A stretch of DNA of 24,547 nucleotides, taken from Saliniplasma sp051745305. GTDB taxonomy: Archaea; Thermoplasmatota; Thermoplasmata; Halarchaeoplasmatales; Halarchaeoplasmataceae. Below, one piece after another: positions 14,110 through 21,861 of this stretch (its first letter is position 1; every line of letters starts with the position of its first letter). Where the stretch lies: positions 1 through 24,547 of the forward strand of contig JBNJDY010000022.1 of the NCBI GenBank assembly GCA_051745305.1. The letters run 5' to 3'. The translations under genes were made by a program, and so were the position numbers. A model generated the notes under the pieces. The model ran no database searches. It saw only the letters and a program-made list of their open reading frames with translations, and was not told where the DNA came from.

Positions 14110-16752
14110 TCAATTTTCTCTATTGAATGTTTTTAAATGTCCTTTTAGCCCATTTTCCGATAAAATTTTTGTTAAATCCTTTGAAGTTATATCCAGGTCT
14201 GCAAGTACTAACTTATCACCGGGATTCTTGTTTTCTAGAACGAACTTTACTGCTTCCATTTTATCTGATATGTTTATAGGTACATTACCACCATTCTCTA
14301 ACGCACCCTGTGCAACCAGGTTACATATCTCACCACTCCCTCTACCTCTTGTGATCTCCTGGTTTTCAGTACATACCACCATATCAAAGAGTTCAGCAGC
14401 CTTTTTTCCACATTTTTTGATAAAATTATCACTTCGGTCTCCCGGGATAGTGAAAGCGATAACTTTCCTCCCACCTGGCAGATAACCTACATAATCACCT
14501 AAAGCCTTGATCCCGTCGATATTATGAGCATAATCTAGGACTACAAGTGATTTTTCTAGTTCGAAAATGTTGAGGCGACCAGGATTCTTTTCTTCATCCA
14601 TCGAGAACGTTTTCAAGTTGTCAATTATCACCTCTTTAGATAAACCTGAAACATGGCTGGCAGCTATAGCTGCTAAGGTATTTTCAAGCATCATCTTCGC
14701 CCCCCCCATTAGGTACGGTATATCTGCGATCTTTGCTAGATATTCTTTATCACCGCTCTCGATCATCACTATACTTTCTCCTTCCACCAAAAATGTAGTG
14801 ATACCTTCCTGAATGAATGATTCCACAGTCTTATCTCTTTCTAATGCGAAAACGATCGGTGTGCCGTTACATCTCTGTAGAAGCTGTTCCGCATAATCAT
14901 CGTTCCCATTGAAAACACAGTATCCATCCTCCCGTGTTACCTTAAGTAAGACTGATTTGACCTCGAAGATATCATCTAACGTTTCGAGGCCATCCATACC
15001 AAGATGGTCTTCCCGTATATTGGTCACTACACTCACGGAGGGTTTATCGAATCCTAAACCTTTTTTTACGATACCTCCTCGGGAAGTTTCTAGGACTGCG
15101 TATTCAACCTCTGGATTATCCAAGACAACTCTGGCACTCCATGGTCCGGTGGTGTCACCGTCCACTACTTTATCACCATCTAGATGTATCCCTCCGGTTA
15201 CCGCCATACCTGTTTTGAAACCCCTCCCTCTAGCGACCCACTCTATCAAACGGGAGGTAGTTGTCTTTCCGTTGGTACCGGTTACAGCTACTAACGGTAT
15301 CCTTCCATCTTTATTGGGATAAAGGTGATCGATTATATCCTCTCCAACGTTTATAGGATTACCTAGTGTGGGGTTGGTATGCATCCTTAGTCCCGGACTT
15401 GCATTGGCCTCTATAATACCCCATCTCATATCGTCTGGATGTGAAGTAACATCTTCTGCAACTATATCGATACCGGCTAAATCCATACCGATGACTTTAC
15501 TGGCCCTTTCTATAATCTTTTTCAATTCAGGATGAATCCGCTCTGTGTAATCCTCTGATATTCCACCCGTACTTAGATTACCCCCGACCCTAAGAAAGAT
15601 CTTCTCGCCCTTATCAGGCACCGACTCTGGGATAAATCCTCTGGTCTTCAGGAACCTAACCTCTTCCTTACCCAACCTGAGATTTGTGAGAACACTTTGA
15701 TGTCCTTCTCCCCTTCTTGGGTCTTCGTTCTCCATCTCCACAAGTTCCTTAATAGTAGATTTACCATCACCGATCACATGGGCTGGTATCCTTCTAGCTA
15801 CCGCTTTAACTTCGTTATCGATGACTAAAAACCTGTAATCTTCGCCTGGGATGTATTCCTCTAAAAGTAACTTATCTGAGTAATCTTTTGCGATCTCAAA
15901 TGCTTCCTCTGCCTCTTTTTTAGATCTAATGTCACCTAATACACCCTCTCCGTGATGACCATCTAAAGGTTTTATTATGACTGGATACGACAGTTTTACA
16001 GCACTTTTAACAGCTTCTTCCTTAGAAGTGACTATCTCACCTCGAGGAACCGAAAAACCGGTTTCATAAAGAATTTTTTTTGTTAACAACTTGTTCTGTG
16101 CAATATCCGAGGATATCATAGGTGTTTCAGAGGTGACAGGCCCCCATATACGCTTTTTCTTAACTCCCCATCCTAGAGAGTATAAACTGTAATCTTTCTG
16201 TATGTGTTTAAACGGTATGTCATGTTTTTTGGCAGCATCTAAGATAGCTTTGGTACTAGGTCCCATTTTCCGCCTTGCATAGATGTTCTGGGCTTTTTTT
16301 ATGATACTGTTGACATACCCGTCTAGATCCCTTTCTCCATCGGCTATTTTATTGTAGAGATCTACTGCTTTCTCTATGGCGTAATCTACGAGTTTCTCGT
16401 GATCGTATTCTAATACTAATTCAGATGTGTATTCAGAATAACTTAGAACCTTTCCAAACGATACAACGTCTCCGGCCATATTTTGTACGGCTAGAGCTGT
16501 GTATATGATAATCTGTGAAGGTGACGATTTTTGTCCCTTCAAAAATTCGTTAGAAGTACCACCTTGTGTTTTTAAAATCGGTAAAAGGTTGAATAGTTTT
16601 TCTTTGATTTCAGTGTTCACAGGTTTATTTTTAACATTTTCAATATCCAGAGTTACCTTTAATACGGGAAAGAGAGCATGAACATTCGCTCCTTTAAGAT
16701 GATTCAAACTCGATATACGAATATATTGTCCACTCAATGAAACACCATCCAC
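14110..16752 (-). CDS. cphA: Cyanophycin synthetase (CphA)
   Basis: 880 residues, equal to bacterial CphA1. It builds multi-L-arginyl-poly-L-aspartate with ATP and no ribosome. The domains follow the known order: an N-terminal domain (1-160); an ATP-grasp domain with KPLDGHHGEGV (261-271), VLTNLRLG, LRVGGNLSTGG and GIIEANASPGLRMH (445-458); and a C-terminal Mur-ligase-like domain with P-loop GTNGKTTT (492-499), GPWSARVVL, LETSRGGI, NIREDHLG and LDYAHN. One domain adds Asp and the other Arg. All motifs are intact, so the enzyme should be active. The start is GTG 16752. It follows the small gene upstream by 13 bases and is probably co-transcribed with it. Finding CphA with archaeal neighbours is unusual. 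Confidence 0.95.
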   Translation of the reverse strand: MDGVSLSGQYIRISSLNHLKGANVHALFPVLKVTLDIENVKNKPVNTEIKEKLFNLLPILKTQGGTSNEFLKGQKSSPSQIIIYTALAVQNMAGDVVSFGKVLSYSEYTSELVLEYDHEKLVDYAIEKAVDLYNKIADGERDLDGYVNSIIKKAQNIYARRKMGPSTKAILDAAKKHDIPFKHIQKDYSLYSLGWGVKKKRIWGPVTSETPMISSDIAQNKLLTKKILYETGFSVPRGEIVTSKEEAVKSAVKLSYPVIIKPLDGHHGEGVLGDIRSKKEAEEAFEIAKDYSDKLLLEEYIPGEDYRFLVIDNEVKAVARRIPAHVIGDGKSTIKELVEMENEDPRRGEGHQSVLTNLRLGKEEVRFLKTRGFIPESVPDKGEKIFLRVGGNLSTGGISEDYTERIHPELKKIIERASKVIGMDLAGIDIVAEDVTSHPDDMRWGIIEANASPGLRMHTNPTLGNPINVGEDIIDHLYPNKDGRIPLVAVTGTNGKTTTSRLIEWVARGRGFKTGMAVTGGIHLDGDKVVDGDTTGPWSARVVLDNPEVEYAVLETSRGGIVKKGLGFDKPSVSVVTNIREDHLGMDGLETLDDIFEVKSVLLKVTREDGYCVFNGNDDYAEQLLQRCNGTPIVFALERDKTVESFIQEGITTFLVEGESIVMIESGDKEYLAKIADIPYLMGGAKMMLENTLAAIAASHVSGLSKEVIIDNLKTFSMDEEKNPGRLNIFELEKSLVVLDYAHNIDGIKALGDYVGYLPGGRKVIAFTIPGDRSDNFIKKCGKKAAELFDMVVCTENQEITRGRGSGEICNLVAQGALENGGNVPINISDKMEAVKFVLENKNPGDKLVLADLDITSKDLTKILSENGLKGHLKTFNREN

Positions 16753-16765
16753 CCCAGTTTGGCTA

Positions 16766-16996
16766 TCAATCGGAATTGGCTTCTACAAACCTGTGTAGTT
16801 TGATCTCATATGACGGATCATCAAAGTCCATCTCGAACTCGGATCTGCACAGTTTTATCATGCCTTCCACGAATTGGTCTCGTAATTCATGAGGTATCTT
16901 CTTCCCATGAAGTCCCATATTATCCTTTTGGATCCTATAAATAACCGGGACAACATATCCAAGTTGATCATTCAACACTTCACTAATGTTTAACAC
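16766..16996 (-). CDS. Small protein of unknown function upstream of cphA
   Basis: I do not recognise this gene. From GTG 16996 it is 76 residues: a mixed hydrophobic and charged protein with GYVVPVIYRIQKDNMG, then PHELRDQFVEGMIKLCRSEF and an acidic stretch EMDFDDPSYEIKLHRFVE. There is no signal peptide, membrane helix or metal site. GGGAG lies nine bases before the GTG, and a TATA-like TTAATATAAC lies near 17038-17047. A longer frame from TTG 17038 adds 14 residues, including YCYIC, but overlaps that TATA element. It ends 13 bases before cphA on the same strand, so it may assist or regulate cyanophycin synthesis; that is inference from position only. Confidence 0.55.
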   Translation of the reverse strand: MLNISEVLNDQLGYVVPVIYRIQKDNMGLHGKKIPHELRDQFVEGMIKLCRSEFEMDFDDPSYEIKLHRFVEANSD

Positions 16997-17121
16997 CCTT
17001 ATAATCTCCCTTTTGCAGATATAACAATACTTTATCAAGTTATATTAACTTTTCTAATTATGTCCATTTAAATAAAAGTGGTATTTTTAAAAATGTTGAT
17101 AAAATTAATAAACTACCTAAT

Positions 17122-17136
17122 ATGATGTAACATCAT
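17122..17136. promoter_or_regulatory. Perfect palindrome over the start of the lipoprotein gene
   Basis: ATGATGT-A-ACATCAT is a perfect inverted repeat with seven-base arms. It runs into the ATG at 17135 and lies about 25 bases after an AT-rich TATA candidate (AAAATTAATA, 17101-17110). If the mRNA is leaderless, the palindrome covers the transcription start, a typical operator position. No regulator gene is adjacent, so this is a candidate only. Confidence 0.35.
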
Positions 17137-17596
17137 GGAGAAGACCATAATACTTATTTTAGTCATACTCCTGGTCGGGGTTGCATTCGTTGGATGCAAT
17201 ACTGAGACACCTAGACCACCAGCCTACGATATGCCTAAAATCGTCTTGGATTATTCAGTTCAGATGGAGAGACCAAATGAAACAATCATCTTCATCCACG
17301 GTGTAGAGGACGTTATGTACGATAGACTCGTTTTAGAGTTAGATAACGAAACGGTCATGAACAATACCAATGCATTCTCGATCGAATATAAAACTAATCG
17401 TACTACTTTTTTCTTGAACGCCGACGCTTACCGTGAAGAAGACATGTACAATTTCAATGCGACTATTGAAACATACCACAACTATGAAGTTATTAATCGT
17501 TTTACTATAACACATTTAGATGGCAGCGAAGAAAATATAAAGCCACAGAACTTACCTTTTATTAGAAGGATGAACAAGATGGAGGAAGATTCATGA
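17135..17596 (+). CDS. Predicted lipoprotein of unknown function
   Basis: 153 residues. The N terminus has a short hydrophobic signal (IILILVILLVGVAF) ending in a lipobox-like VGC, so Cys21 could be lipid-modified and the protein anchored on the outer face of the membrane. The rest alternates hydrophobic and polar residues as in a beta-sandwich and has several Asn-X-Ser/Thr sites (NET, NNT, NRT, NAT), which are potential archaeal N-glycosylation sites. I recognise no family. Its stop overlaps the ATG of the next gene by four bases, so the two proteins are co-translated and may act together at the membrane. Confidence 0.65.
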   Translation: MEKTIILILVILLVGVAFVGCNTETPRPPAYDMPKIVLDYSVQMERPNETIIFIHGVEDVMYDRLVLELDNETVMNNTNAFSIEYKTNRTTFFLNADAYREEDMYNFNATIETYHNYEVINRFTITHLDGSEENIKPQNLPFIRRMNKMEEDS

Positions 17597-17892
17597 AAAG
17601 GATACCTGTCCCATTGATACTTATAAGTTCGATCATAATTGGAGTCGGTTTGGTTGCAGTAGCTATGATGACCGGTTTTTTACCCATGAGGGACGTGTTG
17701 ACCGGATTCTATACCTTCGTATTCGGTTTAGTGGTGATCTCCATATTGGCTATAATAGGAGCGGTTTTCTTTGGGATGTACATCTCACATAGGATCTTTT
17801 CTAATCGACAATTCACAACTTTCGAAGAAGAGATGCTTAAGATGAAAGATGACGTTGAAGAGATCAAAATGAAATTAGAAGAAAAAGATTAA
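17593..17892 (+). CDS. Small two-TM membrane protein with coiled-coil tail
   Basis: 99 residues. Two hydrophobic helices lie at about 6-30 and 38-66 and are separated by a short loop. They are followed by a charged helix (residues about 76-99, rich in Glu and Lys with regularly spaced Met/Val/Ile) that probably forms a coiled coil in the cytoplasm. No family is recognised. GAGG seven bases before the ATG serves as the ribosome-binding site, and the start overlaps the stop of the lipoprotein gene. It overlaps the convergent Cas4-like gene by four bases at their stop codons. Confidence 0.65.
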   Translation: MKRIPVPLILISSIIIGVGLVAVAMMTGFLPMRDVLTGFYTFVFGLVVISILAIIGAVFFGMYISHRIFSNRQFTTFEEEMLKMKDDVEEIKMKLEEKD

Positions 17893-18881
17893 GCTAGAGA
17901 TTCCGGGCATATTTCACGTCTAGAACAATTCCTACACTTACCTTTTCTATTATGGTTCCTGTGAACATCTTCCGTTTGAAATATCTCTCTCATATCCTTC
18001 AATTTTTCTATTAATAACTTTTTAAGCTCACCATCGTATTCAATTTCGAACTCCTCGTCACCATACTTAACTATACCATAGGGTGGTGACTTTCCGGTTT
18101 CTTCTTCTATCAATAGACAATAAGCAGCGGTTTGAAGTATATGTGAGAAAAATGGTCCCTTCGGAACTCGTCCAGTTTTTATCTCGACCGGTATCTTATA
18201 ACTGTTGTCTTTGATAATATAATCCGGTCTACCCCTCAACCTGTATTTGTCCGATGAGAATAGTTTACTTTTTTCGTTGTAGATGTCTACATAATCTACT
18301 TCACCATCAGGTATCTTGAGTTTCTCTTTTTTAGTTTTAACTTCTCTACCTAAAGAGAGGGACCGTTTAAGCCAGTAACTCGCTCCGATGAGCCACATCA
18401 AAGATACGACCTGGGTTATCCGGGCTAGATAATCATCCAACAGTGGAAGTGTTAGACTTAAAACTCCGAAACCCGTAGCCACCATGGCGAAAACCAGTAT
18501 GATCCGTTCTGCTTTGAATTCTTCGTCTTTGATGACTCCTTTCTCACTAGCGAAAAGGAAAAAAGTTGCAGCTAGAAGCCAGATCAACGCGTTCACCTGA
18601 AATATCTGGCTGATTATTTTATCCGGTCTGATCAGGGTGAGTCCGCCTATAGATAGGAAAGTAGCTGAGACTGCCAACCACAAAATGAGGTTCTCTATTT
18701 TTTTTGTGGCTTCTTCTTTTTCCTTCACTTCGTCAATCTCACCGGTGATCTTTTTGTGTTCCTCTCTACCCTCTTTTAGACTCTCATTGACTACTTCCTT
18801 CTCAGACTCATTCAACCACCAACTAAGAGGACAGTATCCATATTTTTCAACATCACTGGCCGATATCCAAGGTTCTCCCAT
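17889..18881 (-). CDS. Cas4-like PD-(D/E)XK nuclease with four inserted membrane helices
   Basis: 330 residues. The N-terminal ISASDVEKYGYCPLSWWL (C17) and H42, then RGRPD220YIIK, PVE233IK235TG, Q250TAAY254, and the C-terminal C316RNC319SRREIC325 reproduce the Cas4/AddB-type nuclease. The core holds metal through His, Asp and Glu-x-Lys, and four cysteines can hold a [4Fe-4S] cluster. Ordinary Cas4 is about 160-210 residues. Here about 170 residues between H42 and D220 contain four hydrophobic segments (about 64-84, 95-112, 126-148 and 155-171), so the enzyme looks membrane-embedded. All catalytic residues are kept. No cas gene or CRISPR repeat lies in the window, so a role in spacer acquisition is not supported. 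A TATA-like TTAAATAC near 18900-18907 fits a leaderless ATG 18881. Confidence 0.82.
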   Translation of the reverse strand: MGEPWISASDVEKYGYCPLSWWLNESEKEVVNESLKEGREEHKKITGEIDEVKEKEEATKKIENLILWLAVSATFLSIGGLTLIRPDKIISQIFQVNALIWLLAATFFLFASEKGVIKDEEFKAERIILVFAMVATGFGVLSLTLPLLDDYLARITQVVSLMWLIGASYWLKRSLSLGREVKTKKEKLKIPDGEVDYVDIYNEKSKLFSSDKYRLRGRPDYIIKDNSYKIPVEIKTGRVPKGPFFSHILQTAAYCLLIEEETGKSPPYGIVKYGDEEFEIEYDGELKKLLIEKLKDMREIFQTEDVHRNHNRKGKCRNCSRREICPESLA

Positions 18882-18927
18882 AACATTTTTATATCTGAGT
18901 ATTTAAGTTAAATAGTTTTTGGTGATT

Positions 18928-19917
18928 TTAGAACATGTTCTGTATATCTGAAGGTGAAAACACTCCTTTCTCGGTGATGAAACCTGTTATGTATTTTGAT
19001 GGAGTTACATCGAAGGCTGGGTTGAAAGCTTTGGAGCCGTAGGGAGTTATTCTAGTGTCGTTGATCTGCGATACCTCTTCCTGCTCCCTCTGTTCGATAG
19101 GGATGTCTAAGCCCTCTTGAATGTCTTTATCAAATGTTGTGACTGGTGCTGCAACGTAAAATGGGATATCATTTTCTTTGGCTAGTACTGCTTTTTCGTA
19201 GGTACCTATCTTGTTAGCTATATCACCGTTGGCTACTATTCTATCGGTCCCGACTATCACTATATCTATTTCACCTCTCTGCATGTAGTGTCCTGCTGCG
19301 TTATCAACTATGACCGCATGCGGGATATCTTCGTTATATAGTTCCCAAGCCGTCAATCTAGCTCCCTGTAATCTTGGTCTGGTTTCGTCAGCGTATACGA
19401 AGATGTCTTTGTCGTTGTTGTGAGCTGATCTGATTGGTGCCAATGCAGTACCGTGGTCTACAGTGGCTAAGGCGCCTGCGTTGCAGTGGGTTAAGATACT
19501 GTCTCCCTGTTTGATTAAATTGTTTCCATGTTCTCCAATTGCTTTACATTTATCAACCACGGAATCTACGTAATTTTTGGAGGCCTCGATAGGGTCGTTC
19601 TGATTTTCGAGCATGTAATTCACAGCATAGAATAGATCGTAAGCTGTTGGTCTTGCAGATTTGATAGTTTCAGCAGCTTTTTCGATGTTTACATCTTTGA
19701 CCATAGCCTGTGCCATACCGTAAGCTGCAGTCGCTCCTATGGCTGGGGCACCGCGTACCATCATATCTTTGATAGCTCTTTTGATATCGTTATGATCTTT
19801 CGCTTCAAAAAAACACAGATTGTGGGGTAAATCTCTTTGATCGATCATCTTTACCGTATGCTCTTCTAACCACACGGCTCTCATGTCCTTGATTCCTTCC
19901 TCAGTTTTAACCTTCAT
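18928..19917 (-). CDS. mtnA: S-methyl-5-thioribose-1-phosphate isomerase (MtnA / aIF2B-like)
   Basis: 329 residues. MtnA converts methylthioribose-1-phosphate to methylthioribulose-1-phosphate in salvage of methylthioadenosine. The substrate loop VRGAPAIGATAAYG (54-67), catalytic C145 in THCNAGALATV and D225 in VGTDRIVANGDIANKIGTY match MtnA (Cys160 and Asp240 in Bacillus, a constant offset of 15). QGARLTAWEL and the C-terminal AFDVTP are also typical. The related archaeal ribose-1,5-bisphosphate isomerase lacks several of these blocks, so MtnA is preferred. The ATG overlaps the stop of the AcnX-small/NUDIX gene by four bases and has GGTG five bases upstream. It is the last gene of the three-gene operon. 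No other methionine-salvage gene is in the window. Confidence 0.9.
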   Translation of the reverse strand: MKVKTEEGIKDMRAVWLEEHTVKMIDQRDLPHNLCFFEAKDHNDIKRAIKDMMVRGAPAIGATAAYGMAQAMVKDVNIEKAAETIKSARPTAYDLFYAVNYMLENQNDPIEASKNYVDSVVDKCKAIGEHGNNLIKQGDSILTHCNAGALATVDHGTALAPIRSAHNNDKDIFVYADETRPRLQGARLTAWELYNEDIPHAVIVDNAAGHYMQRGEIDIVIVGTDRIVANGDIANKIGTYEKAVLAKENDIPFYVAAPVTTFDKDIQEGLDIPIEQREQEEVSQINDTRITPYGSKAFNPAFDVTPSKYITGFITEKGVFSPSDIQNMF

Positions 19918-20669
19918 CTCTTCACCTCTTCGTAAGCTTCTAAAAGTCTTGGAACGGTTTTTAATTCTTTGAGTTCATCCTTCGTAACCCATCTATATTC
20001 TAAATTTTCCCAGTTCAATACCGGTTCTTGTTGGGTTTTGAACAGGAACGGATGAACTTTCCAGATGTTATCTTCACCTCTAGCCATGGTCGTGTTTCCT
20101 TTTTTGACAAATTCCACATCCAGGTCGGTCTCTTGGCTTATTTCTATTTTTGCCTGTTCTAAGGGATCTTTACCTTCTAGGTATCCTGAGATAGCTGACC
20201 ATCTTCCCTGGAAGCTGCCTACTTCATCGCTTCGTTTTACTATCAATAGTTTATCCCCTTTTTCGATGAAGCTTGTGACGACCGGAATTGATTTTATGTT
20301 AACTAGTTCTAATTTACCGGTTGTTCCGTCTATGGTGACTTCGTCTCGATCTTTTAAAAGGTCGATATCTATCTTGTCTATAAGTGGAATGTCTGATATT
20401 ATAGCCCCTGCTGCAACGATAGTTTCGGTTTCATGGTTAACTATCGCTTTCGGTGCATGGCTATTCTTTTTTAACTGGTAGATCACGTAGGAACCAACCG
20501 TGCTGCCTTTACCTTTTGGGAAAACGAATATGGAATCCGAGATATCTTTTTCTTCGAATACCATACCGGTAGTAGGTTCGACGTCTCCAAGGAACGAAAC
20601 CGGTTCGTTGACTTTGACGACTGTTCCTTCTGTGGTCCCTGGTGATACACCTCTGCCTTCAAGGATCAC
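19914..20669 (-). CDS. Aconitase-X small subunit (DUF126) fused to a NUDIX-like domain
   Basis: 251 residues. Residues 1 to about 126 are the DUF126 swivel domain: LEGRGVSPGTTEGTVV, then FPKGKGSTVGSYVIYQL with the conserved Ser56, and AIVNHETETIVAAGAIISDIPLID. With the large subunit it would dehydrate (R)-5-phosphomevalonate in the modified archaeal mevalonate pathway. Residues about 128-251 form a NUDIX fold: SFIEKGDKLLIVKRSDEVGSFQGRWSAISGYLEG and a C-terminal EYRWVTKDEL. The NUDIX box (161-183) is degenerate: REUxEExGU reads IEISQETDL, which keeps E176 and E180 but loses the Arg and one Glu. Hydrolase activity is therefore uncertain. The normal small subunit is about 130 residues, so the fusion doubles it. 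The start is GTG, overlapping the large-subunit stop by four bases. Confidence 0.88.
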   Translation of the reverse strand: MILEGRGVSPGTTEGTVVKVNEPVSFLGDVEPTTGMVFEEKDISDSIFVFPKGKGSTVGSYVIYQLKKNSHAPKAIVNHETETIVAAGAIISDIPLIDKIDIDLLKDRDEVTIDGTTGKLELVNIKSIPVVTSFIEKGDKLLIVKRSDEVGSFQGRWSAISGYLEGKDPLEQAKIEISQETDLDVEFVKKGNTTMARGEDNIWKVHPFLFKTQQEPVLNWENLEYRWVTKDELKELKTVPRLLEAYEEVKR

Positions 20670-21823
20670 GATATCATCTCCATTAGTGTTTCAAGATCAG
20701 AGTAGATCACCTTCTGGTGGGCGAGTTTTGGTAGGTATGCTGCTGCTTTACCAGAGTTAGTTGCAGCGGTACTATATTTGTTTTCCAAAGGACTAACCAC
20801 CATGCAGGTATCAGAGATGACTTTTCCACCGCTGTTTTGGATAGTCTTAACTGACGTGGGATTCTGTTCTTTAACCTTCCTGCTGGTGTAAACTAAAAGG
20901 TCAGGTCCTTCTTTGATATTTTTGTTTTCTATTAACTTTGCTATCCTTTTTAACTCATCAGATGACAAGTGTGGACATCCTAGAACTACGACGTCCGGTT
21001 CGTTGTTTTGTGTGAGTTCCATCTTCACTTCTACAATATCTTCCTTGGTGACTGGTATCTTTTCCAGGTTTTCAAGTGGGAAATCATCGTGTTCCGGAGT
21101 GATATCTTCAACGTGATACAGGGCGACGGCTCCGGTGGCGGCCATAGCTGCGCCTAATGATTTTAATCCATCTTCAGAAGGGGAGATACCTCTGAAATAT
21201 GGGATATTACTACCTATATCTCTTCCAACAAAATAACCGAGTAACGCAGTAGGAACTTCGTCCTGAACTTCGTAAATAACATCCGGGGAACGGTTTTCTT
21301 TTATGTGCAATCCGTAGTAGGGTGTTTTACCGATGACAGCGGCCATCAAGGCCGAAGGTCCGCCTTCCCTATTGGTTCTAGCTCCTAAGACGGAGTTTGC
21401 GAATGATACTGCAGAACTTTCACTCCATGCTAGGTGAGTATCTTTTTTTGGTCTGTTGCCCGCAAGGTAAGGAGTACAGGTACAGGAAGGTTCGATACCC
21501 ATCCTGTTGTAAGCCTGGACTAGTTCTAACTGTTTTTCTCTAAATTCTTGACTCTCCACACCCTTTTCGTCTAGATCCATCCCGGCAGGATTCATAAGCG
21601 TTCGAACTTTAACTTCAGCTTTATTCGAAAAATCTTTCACAAATTCCAATCCCGCATCTCCCATGGTCTTATACGAAACTCCTGCTACCTGCGCCGACTC
21701 TATAGGTATGAGTTTCTCCGCATCGTATATCTTACCTATAGCTACCAGTAGCTTCATGGCTTTGGCTGGTCCGGGTCCGTGTTCACCCTCTAATATCTCT
21801 TCTTCTTCTTTAGTCAGATGCAA
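20666..21823 (-). CDS. Aconitase-X large subunit (DUF521), probable phosphomevalonate dehydratase
   Basis: 385 residues from TTG 21823 (MHLTKEEEEILEGEHGPG), the family's usual length and N terminus. The frame stays open to 21982, but that would add 53 non-homologous residues and overlap the 73-residue membrane protein gene. A TATA-like TATAAT at about 21854-21859 lies 36 bases before the TTG. Signatures are MNPAGMD, C114-T-C116TPYLAGNRP, WSESSAVSFANSVLGARTNREGGPSAL, VGRDIGSNIPYFRG, VVLGC283PHLS and SDTC340MVVSPL; the cysteines are the expected Fe-S ligands. With the DUF126 subunit it should form trans-anhydromevalonate 5-phosphate. Bacterial relatives act on hydroxyproline, which is a less likely role here. 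It is the first gene of the operon with the small subunit and mtnA. Confidence 0.9.
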   Translation of the reverse strand: MHLTKEEEEILEGEHGPGPAKAMKLLVAIGKIYDAEKLIPIESAQVAGVSYKTMGDAGLEFVKDFSNKAEVKVRTLMNPAGMDLDEKGVESQEFREKQLELVQAYNRMGIEPSCTCTPYLAGNRPKKDTHLAWSESSAVSFANSVLGARTNREGGPSALMAAVIGKTPYYGLHIKENRSPDVIYEVQDEVPTALLGYFVGRDIGSNIPYFRGISPSEDGLKSLGAAMAATGAVALYHVEDITPEHDDFPLENLEKIPVTKEDIVEVKMELTQNNEPDVVVLGCPHLSSDELKRIAKLIENKNIKEGPDLLVYTSRKVKEQNPTSVKTIQNSGGKVISDTCMVVSPLENKYSTAATNSGKAAAYLPKLAHQKVIYSDLETLMEMIS

Positions 21824-21861
21824 ATTATCGGTTAAAACAATGCATAAGAGCAGATTATACT

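Noticed and set aside
14102..15322. Long open frames antisense to cphA
   Set aside because: They mirror the codon pattern of cphA, are Ser/Pro-rich in translation and have no start signals.
17889..18881. Evidence for a CRISPR-Cas system from the Cas4-like gene
   Set aside because: There is no repeat-spacer array and no cas1, cas2 or effector gene on either strand of the window.
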